NCBI GenBank assembly: GCA_022315425.1 | Contig: JAIUPT010000017.1 | Location: 620,001-684,000, forward strand | Source: Pseudevernia furfuracea | Taxonomy: Eukaryota > Ascomycota > Lecanoromycetes > Lecanorales > Parmeliaceae | Direction: 5' to 3' | Length of the DNA stretch: 64,000 nucleotides | Shown here: positions 44,665 through 55,745 of the stretch, piece after piece | Layout: every line of letters begins with the position of its first letter | Numbering within the stretch: the first letter of the stretch is position 1 | Position numbers and translations under genes: made by a program | Notes under the pieces: model-generated | What the model was told of the DNA's origin: nothing | The model's database searches: none | Seen by the model: only the letters and a program-made list of their open reading frames with translations

Positions 44665-45599
44665 ATGGATGTCTCTCAGATTTACGCTACAGCCGCTGGC
44701 GGCTTCTTCCTTCTCTTTATCCTTCTCAACTTTCTTTCACAGACGGTACGGGAGCGGATCGCTCTCTTCACGTCCAAGCACCTTACCTATCCATACTTTC
44801 TCCACCGTCATCGACTACTAGGCCCGTGGACTCGAAGTGATGTCCTCATTCAACTGATCTACATTACTACCAACAGTTTATGTCTCGGATTCAGAGCATC
44901 TACACTGTCAACAGCTGGTCTCCAGGCGGGGAACCTGTCGCTGGCCAATATGGTCCCTCTCTTCGCCGGTCCTCACCTCAACTTCCTGGCCGGCGTGCTC
45001 GGCTTTCGTTTGGACTTGTATCACTACGTTCACCGCTCAGCAGGTCTGATGTCGTTTACACTGTCGCTATTCCATGTCCTTGTCGTCGTGATTCAGCGAC
45101 CATCGTTCTCCCTGAATATACCGGAGCATCTCTACGGAACAATCGTATGTTCACCTCCTCGCTCACGCTGTTTGACACTGACCCTGTATAGGCAGGATCA
45201 TGCTTATGTTTACTTGTGCTACTCTCCCACCCCCTCTTGCGCAGACCCTCCTACGAAGTCTTCCTGCGAATGCACCAAGCACTGGCCGTCCTTTCTGCCT
45301 ACTCAATCTGGCGTCATTTACCGTCGGATTTACTCTTCCCACGCATGTACATTTATATCTCCGCGGCGCTATTCCTCTCTACGTCGGTGGTCCAATGTGT
45401 CGGCATCATGTGGCGGAATGGGACCTTCCGCCACGGTCACGCCCGAGCCCTCGTCACTCATGCTGAGGGCTCGGTCAAGATTACGATCAGGCTTTCTCGG
45501 CCGCTGACGATCCAAGCCGGACAATATATCAATCTGTGGGGTCGATCGCCGCCTCTAGAAAACCACTCTTATGGTGAGATTTTAATGCTACACGAGTGA
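44665..45599 (+). pseudogene. Ferric reductase (FRE-like), 3'-truncated
   Basis: Exon 1 (44665-45144) and exon 2 (from 45192) join across a 47-bp phase-0 intron. The ATG opens MDVSQIYATAAGGFFLLFIL, a first membrane segment. Further membrane helices carry the paired haem-ligand histidines of the ferric reductase-like transmembrane domain: HYVHRSAGLMSFTLSLFHVL and RMHQALAVLSAYSIWRHLP. The start of the FAD-binding barrel follows (SVKITIRLSRPLTIQAGQYI then NLW). After SYG at about 45570 the frame runs into a stop at 45597-45599 and no NAD-binding domain is found downstream. About 300 residues remain of an enzyme that usually has 550-750. FRE genes are recurrent Starship cargo. A donor-like GTGAGA follows SYG, so an intron leading to a deleted exon is likely. 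Confidence 0.78.
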
Positions 45600-46273
45600 T
45601 CGAAATGGGCCATCGTGGGTGCTTAGATGGCTACTTAGGCACCAAGGGAGGATTATAAAGATTGTATAAGGTAGAAGTAGATCGTTTTCATTTATTAAGG
45701 ATGACGGCTAGTAAACACAGCCATGTCTAAAGACAAGGTTATGCAAAGAGTATAAGGCGCACTCGCAACGCTCTTCGCCGCTAGCCACAGATCACACTCG
45801 ACCTCCACAATCGACGATATGATTTAATTGAATCTTAGAGAACTGCTGATTACTGCTTTCAATCGTCCGATCAACGTTAACGTTCGCCACTCCCTTAACA
45901 CCTTCGACGACATTAAATATAATAGCTAGTGACCTACTCTAGCAATTGAACCTATAATCATAAGCGTCGACGTAGAGCTTTGAAATCCTAGAAGACACGA
46001 AAAGCAAGACCTAATATATTGAACGCCGAGATTCTTCTGCTGAAGCAACAAGCTTACTGTTCGTTCAATCGATATCTTATCTGATAAGGTAACTCTACAT
46101 AGAGGCGCCTTATAAAGATATCGATGATTCACAGCATAGAATAGCGTGTTCGACGAGGCTACAGAATTTAAGAACTTCAAAATAAACATAAAAACCTTCC
46201 CTAATATCATTGACTTGGTCGATCGTCGAATTTTGACTTCGTTGTTAATTGTGATCAAAAATCGAATTTGATT
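45600..46273. other. No recognisable gene
   Basis: Spacer between the truncated reductase and the transposase. The minus-strand frame at 45926-46258 has no recognisable domain. Confidence 0.4.
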
Positions 46274-47437
46274 CTACTGAAGGGCACTTTTGACAAAGAA
46301 CATTTGAGTGACATTGACGAGCTTCTGTACGTGCCTCTGTAGGCTCTGTCTGCTCGTCTCATCAAACGTATAAACATCCTGTTTAATAATCAGATTTTGC
46401 AGCGATATAAGCGCCTCTGCTGACATTGACGTCACGAGCGTTTGCAATATTTCGTTTTGGCCCACCTTCACTTTATTGGTTTTCGGAATGGTTAATTCAG
46501 CGGGTGGCTTCGGTATATCTCTAAGTACTCTGTCTGGGTTGAATAACACCAATCCGCTTGCAGCGAAACCGGCCTTGATGTTCTTAGACGTGAACGCTGT
46601 TTCCCTTGCAGGGCTGTATAAAGAGGTGAAATGCTCTTTGCCGATTGTATTTATACCTCCTCGCTCTAGTCGTTCAACCTGCTCGCGATAGGCCGATTTC
46701 AGTGAGACAAACACTGCGACGTCACAGGGCTGGAGCTTGTCGGAGATGTGAGAGGGTAATCGACACAGAATTATATTATTCTCGAAACAATAATCTAAGA
46801 TTTCAAGGGTCTCGTGCGTTCCGAAGCCGTCGCAAATTAACACTCGTGGTTTCTGATTAGCTTGTTCTTTAGTTTGGGGATCAAATATCTGCTTAAGCCA
46901 CTCTAAACTGATCTTGGAATCGGTATATCCAGATTCGGAGCACGCATATTGCCATCCGGGGGTGAGAAATATGGTCCAATTGCTTCGATGGGTGGTGGCT
47001 GGCCAGATAATCATAGGTGTCAAATACCTACCATCAGCGCTGATGCATTCGATCGCCGTCACTGGTATTCGTTTGATTCGCGCGCCTCTGTAATCCCGTG
47101 TGTCGTTCTTACCTATAAAGACTTTGACGGAGCCTGGCATAGAGAGCATAACTCCAGACTCGTTCATGTTGTAGACATTCTCTGGCAGAATGATTGAATC
47201 TTGTAATATTTTTCCGATCACCTCAAACCAGTATATAACCTTTTTGTAGATATTCTTCTCGTGACGGTTCCAGTCCAGTGCCCTAACTCTTCTCGCTTGG
47301 AGTATTGAATAGCGCTTCTCGAAAGCCTTTGCCCAGTTTCTGCCTGAAGGCTTAAGGGGTCTGTCCGTCAGGGGTCGCTGGTGGGTGACATTGCCAACAA
47401 GAACGCCTTGCGCCAGTACCTGACTGGCTCTGTCCAT
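46274..47437 (-). CDS. Pogo-like DDE_1 transposase, open frame but N-terminally short and active-site altered
   Basis: 387 codons from ATG at 47437. It begins within or after the usual HTH region (PLTDRPLKPSGRNWAKAFEK). The core reads NVYNMNESGVMLSM, IPVTAIECISADGRYLTPMI, RVLICDGFGTHETLE (second Asp) and LPSHISDKLQPCDVAVFVSL (third Asp), followed by the conserved KAGFAASGLVLFNPDRVL tail. Relatives have NMDE at the first catalytic position; here it is NMNE, so the first Asp is Asn (a G-to-A change). About 100 N-terminal residues, including the HTH_psq domain, are missing. Terminal inverted repeats were not found. Full-length reading frame, but predicted inactive. Confidence 0.8.
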   Translation of the reverse strand: MDRASQVLAQGVLVGNVTHQRPLTDRPLKPSGRNWAKAFEKRYSILQARRVRALDWNRHEKNIYKKVIYWFEVIGKILQDSIILPENVYNMNESGVMLSMPGSVKVFIGKNDTRDYRGARIKRIPVTAIECISADGRYLTPMIIWPATTHRSNWTIFLTPGWQYACSESGYTDSKISLEWLKQIFDPQTKEQANQKPRVLICDGFGTHETLEILDYCFENNIILCRLPSHISDKLQPCDVAVFVSLKSAYREQVERLERGGINTIGKEHFTSLYSPARETAFTSKNIKAGFAASGLVLFNPDRVLRDIPKPPAELTIPKTNKVKVGQNEILQTLVTSMSAEALISLQNLIIKQDVYTFDETSRQSLQRHVQKLVNVTQMFFVKSALQ

Positions 47438-48099
47438 ATTAGCTTACGGTAATGATGGTGATCAGGGACGGAAACGAGTGAGAGGCAACACCTCTAGGCG
47501 GGAGTTGTGAGTCATAACGAGAGGCCGCGCTATGTGCAAAGAGAGCGGGCACGTGACTCTCTATAGACGCTTCTAGAAATCGACTGTGGTGCGCCACAGT
47601 CATCTTAAAAGCCATATCGAAAAGGGGATGGCTCAGTATGATACCAATAAAATACGGTCAATTCGTAAACTAATGCACGCCAAGGTACGCTAAATTATCG
47701 CTCCAAGGCGCGAGGCTGTCGTCACCCTTTCTTGCACGGCGAGACTTCGGAATGCATGTTTAAATCTTGGAGCTATATTCTTTCTTCATGGGACGGACTA
47801 CCATACTATGGTTCCGAAAACCGAAAATATGTGACTGGTCGTGATTTATTAGGGGGGAACAGCTGAAGCGGCAATTGATGGCGTCCGGGAGGAGAAATGA
47901 CTGTGGAAAAGTCCTTTATCAACCATATCTTTATAGACTTGCGAGGGAGAGATTTCAAAGGTTCAAATTGGTGGTTCGTCTCGCGACAGGGTGCGTCTCG
48001 CGACCCAGGGACGGACGTTAGGCACTTTCAGTGTGCAACTTCTAAATTCATATAACTTCCGAGCTTGTAGTATCGAAGTACCCTATGCTATATATCTAC
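47438..48099. other. No recognisable gene
   Basis: Non-coding, GC-normal. I looked for the inverted-repeat end of the adjacent transposase and did not find one. Confidence 0.4.
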
Positions 48100-48620
48100 C
48101 TTGAGATATGAATGTACCGTACGGTTGCGATCGGCCCTGGGGCGAGAGAGTAGCGTATGATCCTACGACATCCTAGGGAGTAGGCGTACCGTAGGGCTGC
48201 GATCGGCCCTAGGGTGTGAGAGTAGCGTAGGGTAACACAATAATATCCCCTACGGCATAAAAGTCCCTACGGTTTCCCGCTACCCTACGGCTTCTAATCA
48301 CCCCAAGGGTTTCTCTACCCTACGGTTTCCTCTACCCTACGGCTTTCCTCTACCCTACGGTTCCTATCACCGTGGGGGTTTCTCTACCCTACGGCTTCCA
48401 ATGAATTCTATTTTGAGACCTTACACATTTAGAATCCCTACGGTATAATATCTCCTACGACATAAAAATCCCTACACCTTTTAGGTCTTTACACTTTCAA
48501 AATCTCTGCGATATAAAATCTTCTATGACATAAAGGTCCCTAGACTTTTAGAATCTCTATACTTTTAGAGTTCCTATATTTCCAAAGCACACACAATCCT
48601 CGTAGCCTCAAAATTCTCAT
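48100..48620. repeat. CCCTACGG-rich minisatellite in both orientations
   Basis: At about 48112-48240 two near-copies of a 65-70-bp unit carry CCGTACGG or CCGTAGGG and GCGATCGGCCCT. From 48245 to about 48440 the reverse motif (CTACCCTACGGYTTCC) recurs at least eight times at irregular spacing. It then decays into CCCTACG-like and TTTAGAATC units to about 48620. No protein coding. Confidence 0.75.
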
Positions 48621-49646
48621 TATAGAGACTTTATTTTCTTCAAAGTTCCTGCTTTGTTCAGGTTCCTCCTTCAAAATTCTCTCAAGTCTGTAATTTCAAA
48701 ATATATTCAAAGATCTCTGCGCCATAAAGGTTTTTACAAACCTCTAACCGGCGTTCTATATTCATACTCTTTCAAGGATTATGGATATGTTTTAATGGTC
48801 ATTGTCACTGAAGGTGTTGCAATAGCAAGAAATCGGGTTTACCAGAAGGATCTTCGGGAGATGTGAACTCATGTGGTGTACCCTACCAGCGGTGGCACAC
48901 CAAAAGTGGTCCGTTTCACCAGGTGTGGTTTACCCCATATTCTGGATATCATAGAGCAAGAATTGACTGAAGCAAACTCTTTTAAGACCCACCCCTTCCC
49001 TCTATCGATTCAGCAGAAAAGAAACGCACTATCATCCAAATGCTACGACAAAGCTTCGGGCCCCGACGTGGACTGAGACGTCGATCGGGCACGATGTCAG
49101 ACTTCAAGAATAAGAAGGAACTCATGGCCATCATGCAATTCACCAAGACGCCAGTCTACTATCTCTTGCGCCCATGCCAGGGTTTCAAATAGTTCAATAT
49201 GGTTGACCCAAAAGCCAGTATCAACACTTGACACGAGCCCGTTGGCATTCTCGGAATTAAATACACTACCGCGGAGCTTAGCATCTTTGAGTACTGTACG
49301 TCAGGCGAGCATATTCATGAGCTGCCAATTTTCCAAAGTCTGCATTTTGACGCCTCGGATAGAATTAAGGATACATATCCTTCTTCTGCTGATAAATCAA
49401 AGTAATCAACGGTCACCGACCTTTGTCTATATGTGCTGGCTTTCCTCGTTTACCTCCCCGCTGCGCTTGACGTTTGGTCTCAAACTCCCACAGCAGTTCC
49501 TGGGCGTTTCCTAACTCGCATTCGCGTAGCCATGTCTTCTTCCAGCACACCTTGTATTCATGATTCTTTCCTCTTCGTCTCTTGTCAACGATCCTTACGA
49601 TCTCTCACTTCTCTTTATCCAATGCTGAATCTCCTTGAACCTAAGG
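48621..49646. other. No recognisable gene
   Basis: Short frames only (for example 48654-48866 and 49203-49514), none with a recognisable domain. Confidence 0.4.
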
Positions 49647-51650
49647 TTACTCGAGAAGAGGTGAGGTGACGATGATGGCGTGAGGGGGGTAGATGGTCGC
49701 TGCTGTTCCACGATCACCTTCACGGATAACCTGCTCAACTGGGTCACGGGATAGTGCGACACTGGGAGAGGTCGGGTGATCGAAGGGCGAGGTGGTAGGT
49801 TCGGTGGTAGTAGGACTCAAGCACCCGTGTGTCTTTGACTGTTCCCTCGGGTGGGAGCTTTGGAGGTGTACGGTACCAATCTCAGACTCTATGCTTGTAG
49901 CCCTGGTAGAACCGCCAGTTTCACCAGTCTTTTCTTCGTCATCCTCCACCGCGAGAGGGTTATCTAAAGTATGTTAAAGGAAATCCCAGGTGCTAATTAG
50001 AAATGCACTGGGGGGGGCACACTTTGACTGTTACCAGCCCCACTAAATCGACTTGAGCTTGCTGTTTTCTCGCGTTGCTGGAAGTTTCGCAGAGAGGGAG
50101 GCCTTCTGAAGACAGGCTTAGGTTGCGATCGGATCCGTGCGAAATCGACATTGCTCAAGTCATCGCCGGTATCATCCATCTCATTAACCGTAATCGAGTC
50201 TTTTAAGAGTCATTAAAGGCGCCCATAGGGACAAGGGGCTGCGCACTGACCTGCACGCCGAGCTTTCTCCAACCTGTGCACACATTCCCCACCCTCATTC
50301 AAACCTGCAGTATCTGCTGTACGCTTGGAGGAATCTCGAATATCGGTGACGCCCATGGCTTTCACAGGCTCGGCGTCCGTAGGACGTGTTCGGCTCCACA
50401 TCCACGGCGAGCCAACCTGATCTGGCATTGATCCTACGACATCTTTTCGGAGCAGAGACCGCCACGAAACCAGTGGCAGTTCAGGAATTGGCGGCATAAG
50501 GGGCGATTGAAGAGAATATGGGATGATGTTGTCTGTACTGCAGCTCGCTCCTTCGTTCTCTTTCTTTTTCCTCTTACCGGAGTGATGAGGCTCGAGAGTT
50601 TTGAAGTAGATTTGTGTATCCTGTGTCGACGAGAGAAGGGTGATAGGGAGTGGAGGAGGAGGATCAGAGATAGAATCTTCTGTCTTTTCGCGGAAGGTTG
50701 AGCGTCTAGACAAACACCATCTGTCAGTACTAGGATCTGTGAGCGAGGATTTCAAGAGTCGTACCTAATTTCTGAGCCTGCCACAAAAGTCGAGCCGTCG
50801 CTCTCCGAGTGGACGCTGCTGCTGTCGGTATTCGTACCCTTGTCCTCGCCTAATCTCAAGCCCGATTATTGTGACTCTTGTACTCCTTCTCTGGCATCAA
50901 ACAGCAGTTCCTCGAAAGATAAAAATCTTTCATCTTTCTCTTCACTGCCTCCACTGCGGCCGTTATTGAAATAGAGTCCGTTTGAGGGAGCTGGAGTTGT
51001 TATTGAAGGCCCATCAAAACTAAAGACGGCGAACATTACCTCCAGCGTATAATTCAGTGCCTTTGAGATCCGGAGCCTGTTTGTAAGATAGATCGGGAGG
51101 ATCCTTCAACGACGGACCAGTCGAGTCAGGGACTTCAATCAAGTCGTAGTCATTGAGTCGTCTACCCCATCCGCCGCTGGATCTAGGAACCTTAGGAGCA
51201 TTTTTCTCTCCATAAATGACGGCAACATCATCAACCGACGTCATCGATAATTTTTTGCCAGCCAAATCGGCTTTGGTGGGGGTTTGGTAGAATTGAATGG
51301 AATCCAAATTAATCAATGTCATTGTGTCTCCAATGCAGACAAAAGAGCTGTGCGTGGAATCTGAAGTTGAAAATCCAAGACGCTCAGAAATGCGCGACAC
51401 GAGGATTATATGCGCTTCTGAGTCGTGCCCACAGTGGCGTTGCCGTGCCTGCACTCTTTTTTGCGAATGAAACGCTGAAGAGCACATCCCAGTAGTGTCT
51501 CGCTCATTCCAATACCTGCCTGGTCTTTTCCAACAGCTTCAATCGCCGATCTCTGGCCATTACCGCTCGATTGCCATGATAAATCCGCTAGATTCCCATT
51601 CATCGGCCTTACACCCTGGGGCACGTGTTGGAGAAGTCTCTCAGCCATTG
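49647..51650 (-). CDS. Hypothetical multi-exon gene (uncertain model)
   Basis: Successive minus-strand frames with low-complexity, Ser/Pro/Glu-rich composition typical of fungal regulatory or unknown proteins. They are 51648-51020 (TMTLINLDSIQFYQTPTKAD, RSSGGWGRRLNDYDLIEVPD), about 51000-50760 (RSGGSEEKDERFLSFEELLF), 50755-50213, 50179-49997 and 49949-49647. A GT..AG pair near 51035-51015 and the continuity of composition suggest one spliced gene, but I could not fix all junctions and one frame ends in TAA (about 50867). No domain recognised; function unknown. It is the last candidate gene before the right end of the Starship-like element. Confidence 0.35.
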
Positions 51651-52694
51651 GTGCCTCGTATTCAATCCACCTCCTATATCGGCCGAGTCTTCGCTGCGCC
51701 CTTCGGAGAAGTGCATTTGTGGAGCCACGTCAGCTCCTGCTGCTGCCTAGATCTTCGCGCTGGGATTTCTGCAGTGGATCAGAGACACTGCGCCCTCCCC
51801 GATCCACAGCGAAAAGCGAGATCACCGTCTCCAGGTCAGATCACTAGGACGGCACTATTGCGGCATCTTTGTAGGCGCAGCCAGGCAGACACGTAATGAC
51901 CGCTGTCGATCAAGGCCAGGCCCATGCTCTTCTGATTCCATTGGCTGATTCTGCTGTCCTGCCGCTGTTTGGCGTCACATTCCAAACCGCAGCTGAGGTG
52001 CGGCCCCGTCAGTGCGGCCAGGCAGACAAGTGGAACGCTCGAGCCATCGTCACGAGGGATGAGACATTCCTTTCATTGGTTGTGTGGAGCCCCGAGGGAG
52101 GAGTCAGGTTTCCGCAAGCTGAAAACTTTCAGCCAGTACCGTCGCATGATTGCAGAATCAGCTGAGCAGTGGTGAAACTGTGGCGGGCAAGGGAAAGGAG
52201 AGCCCAGGGGGTCCAGAGCGGCAGAGCCGGGGGAAGAGACGTTCCAGTATGTGCTGAAAAGGGGTTATCTCGAGCTGGCCAGTAGAGCAAAGGAGGATAC
52301 ACAAAGCGGCGAATCAGATGGAACGTCTGTATCACTGGCTCCAACAAAGCAGGTAAATCGAGAGAGGGTCAGGGTGAGAGTTGTAGCAATGTAATCCCTA
52401 TAGGAAAGGCCACCGGCACAATGGCTCATGCAAAGGTACAAACACAGCGATCGGCGATGGTCGGCAGAAGCCAGCTAGGCGGCAGGAAGAGGGGGCGCAG
52501 ACCCTTGCAATACGAGAAGGAGCGAGAGGACGGCAGGGAGAAGTGGAAGAAAGATGAAGAGAAAGTGAGGAAACAGCGAGCGGTGCAGGTCTTTATACCT
52601 TGGAGAAAGCGGCGGGTGAGGCGACGCATGACGCCTTGCCCAATACAGGCGCGCCAAACCCAACTGGGATGCGCCTTGGCTGGAAGCAGGAAAG
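51651..52694. other. Right subterminal region, no recognisable gene
   Basis: The plus-strand frame 52421-52765 is Arg/Lys-rich without a domain and runs across the element boundary, so I do not call it a gene. Confidence 0.4.
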
Positions 52695-52718
52695 GGCCGC
52701 CCTTTCGCCGTCCCCTCG
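52695..52718 (-). repeat. Right terminal inverted repeat of the candidate Starship
   Basis: The reverse complement reads CGAGGGGACGGCGAAAGGGC plus four bases and pairs with 18945-18972. It is followed at once by TTTATAAATT (52719-52728) and RIP-type AT-rich DNA. Confidence 0.7.
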
Positions 52719-54231
52719 TTTATAAATTTATTACGAATATTTTTCTTTATAATAAAATACGATAATAAGATAGTATAAGACTAGTATTAAATAAATCTAT
52801 ACTAGCTATAGTCTAGATCTTATCTCTCTTATTCTCTCGTCTTTTATCTTAGTTTATATTTTAAATAATAGTCTTTTAAATAAGTCTTTAATAAGTCTTA
52901 TAAGAAGATAATTTTAATATAGTTTAACTATCTAATAGAATATTTATAAAGACTATAGTTATAAAATCTTATAATTATAAATTTAATATTAATTCTTTTA
53001 TTTTATTTTAAAATTAAAATTTTATTAAAATATAAATTCTATTATAAAGACTATTTAAAAGAACTATATTAAATACTAATCTTATTATTTCTTCTTCTTT
53101 AATATCTTATCTTTAAATCTATTTAAAAAAGAATTTCTATTAGATTTCACGTCGTTTTCTTATATAATAATTTCTATATTTTAATACTCTTTTTTATTAA
53201 TTATTATTAATCTTATAAATAATAACGAGAACGTAATCTTTTTTCGTCGAGACTAATTATTAAACTTCTTTATATATAAATACATTTTTTAATTTTAGAA
53301 TTATTAATACTTTCTATTATTATTATTATTATTATTATTAATATATATAAAATTATAAAATAGAATTAAATTAAAAAATCTTATATTTATATACGCTACG
53401 CAATAATTATAGATTTTAACATACGTATTTTAACGTTATAAAAATTATTAAAATTATTAATAAAGTAAAGTAGAATTTAAATATCGTTATTCAATTAATT
53501 ACTTCTTAAGATATACGCGATCTCGAAAAAAGTTATACGTATAAGTCTTATTATTTAAATAACTTTTTACTTTTTTATTACTTTTTTAAGATTTTATTAT
53601 TATTATAAAAATCTCTTTATACTATTTAGAAAATTAAGAGTTTTTAAAATTAATTTTATAATTATTAAAAAATTAAAAGTTAAAGATTTTTAACTTTAAG
53701 AGATTAAATATTTAATATATATTTAAATAATAAATTTCTTTTATATAGTAATAAAATAATAAAACGATTAAATTTATAAACTTATAAATTATAGAATTCG
53801 AATTGAGGTCACGTTAAAAAAAAAAAAAAAAAAAAAAAATTAATTAAAATAAACTATAAATCGTATTAAAATAAAAAAGTTCTAAAAAAATACTATTTAA
53901 AATATTAAATAAATTTAACATTTTCTAAAAGAGTTCTTACTTTTTTTATAACTTAAGTCTTAAATTAATTTAAATTAACTTTAATATCGTATCACGAATT
54001 TAATTCGTAATTCTATACTTATTATATTATATTACTTCTTTAATAACTTTACTTAAAATTATAAATAAATATGACATCTTAAATTTTTTATATAAAGATT
54101 AAAAGAAAGTTAATTACGTAATTTTAACGTTAAAATAACTAAGAGTATTAAGACTAAAACTAAGTATAAATCTCGATAAATGAAGACTAAGTATTTAATT
54201 TAATTTATACGTATAGTCTTATAATAAGAAT
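52719..54231. repeat. RIP-degenerated AT-rich DNA
   Basis: Right flank of the candidate Starship. It contains an (ATT)n run near 53315-53340, a poly-A tract at about 53814-53839 and a mutated Helitron 3' hairpin at 53993-54018 (CACGAATTTAATTCGT, then CTATACTT). No genes. Confidence 0.65.
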
Positions 54232-55181
54232 TTACTAAACAAAAAGATATAAAATAATATAAGACATAAACGTCTTATTTCATATTATAATATAATATGA
54301 TATGAGATCTCTAGATTTCATATCACAATAAAATGATATAAGATATTACTAATATCATATCGTGAGACGATATAAATCTGAGATATTTTATAAGATGTAA
54401 CGAATAAGATAAGAATTCTATTAAAAACACTACTAACTAGAATAATAACTAGAATAATAATTAAAATAGTAATACTGAAATCACTGCTGACTAAAATAAT
54501 GATACTGAGATCATTGCTAAGATTATTACTGAGATTACTATTATTATCACTGTTACTGTCATTGTTACTGTCACTATCACTGCTGAGAATATCGCTGAGA
54601 ATATCGCTGAGAATACTATCTGCTGAGATCAATACTAAGATCAATGCTAAGATTAGTGCTGAGACGAATATCGCTGAGAATATCGCTGAGAAGAATAATA
54701 AAAAGAATAACGAGAAGAATAATAAAAATAATAATAAGACGAATAATAAAACGAATAATAATACGCAATTGCGTCTATGTTGACTAATCATCGAATTATT
54801 ATTCTTTCGCCTCGCGTATTTCATTATTATTTTTAGTCAGCAGTTCAACATCACTATTCTAGTTATTATTCCAATCAGTAGTGCTTTCGATATTATTATT
54901 CTAATTAGTAGTACTCTTAACATTATTATTTTAATTAATAATGCTCTTAGTAGTGCTCTCAGTAGAATTCTTATCTTATTCGTCACTAAGATATTTCATC
55001 TAAAATAGAATATAAGATATTTTAGATTTATATCGTCTTATGAGATATCTTATATAAATCTCATGTTATATCTTTATAAAGATATAATATATAATCTCTC
55101 TCAATTCTATATTATATTATAATATGAAATTAGTTGAGATGAGATATCTCGTGAAATATATCATATCTTTTCGATCAGTAA
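54232..55181. mobile_element. Element X: complete fold-back element with about 200-bp terminal inverted repeats
   Basis: The left arm (TTACTAAACAAAAAGATAT... through the CATATTATAATATAATATGA palindrome to GAATAAGATAAGAATTCT near 54415) pairs with the reverse complement of the right arm (about 54960-55181, ending GATCAGTAA). The middle holds degenerate trinucleotide-like repeats (ACTGAGATCAxTGCTAAGAT and similar). No transposase. Partial copies at 2180, 11800-12095, 14433-14515 and about 14515-14990. Confidence 0.7.
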
Positions 55182-55745
55182 ATAAGATATTTTATTAATT
55201 ATATAAGTTTTTTAAAATTTCTACGTAGATATTTAATTATATCGAGAATTTCGTTATATTAAATTTAGTTATAAATAGATACGTCTATAGTACGCTAAGA
55301 ACGCGAGTTTTATAGACGCGTTAACTCGAATCTTTAAAGTTTAAAAATACTTTTTATTAGATTATAATACACTTTAACTTAAAAAAAAAAGAAAGTAAAG
55401 AAGAAAGATTAGCGAAGTAAGATCTCTTCGTCTAAGATAATAGATAGAGAGAGAGAAGACAAGTTAATAAAGTAAGCTCGAGCTTATAGAGAGTTTTATT
55501 TAACTACGAGCGAACATAGTAACTCTTTTTAAGAGTTATCTTATAGTATTATTTTATTTCTATCTTATTCTTAAGATATATAGTCTTAGCTTATGTATAA
55601 CTTAATAAAATTCGTACTCGATTCGCACGATTTTATCGTATTCACTCTCTCTTATCACTGTTACGATTATAATAAACATCTTTTTAATAGAGAAGCAATG
55701 AAGGTGCTAGACTTAGTCGATATTAGCTTAAGTGATCGTGTATAC
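55182..55745. repeat. RIP-degenerated AT-rich DNA
   Basis: No coding signal until the 3' end of the next gene. Confidence 0.55.

Larger units (their letters stand above)
18945..52718 (+). mobile_element. Candidate Starship giant transposon (decayed), 33.8 kb
   Basis: The block of normal GC content begins and ends abruptly here. The left end reads ACGGGGGGACGGCCCAAAGG; the reverse complement of the right end reads ACGAGGGGACGGCGAAAGGG, with 20 of 25 bases identical. The 10-bp direct repeat TTTATAAATT flanks both sides (18935-18944 and 52719-52728). A DUF3435 tyrosine recombinase gene starts about 515 bp inside the left end and points inward, the fixed captain position in Starships. Known Starship cargo families follow: NLRs, DUF3723 and ferric reductase. 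The captain has one in-frame stop, and three pogo-like insertions, a MITE and RIP-type stops show decay. Confirmation needs an empty-site allele in a related strain. Confidence 0.75.

Noticed and set aside
48100..48620. Internal telomere repeat tract
   Set aside because: The unit is CCCTACGG, irregularly spaced and in both orientations, not TTAGGG in tandem.
52421..52765. Arg/Lys-rich 114-codon frame
   Set aside because: Runs across the element boundary into RIP DNA, with no domain; probably chance.
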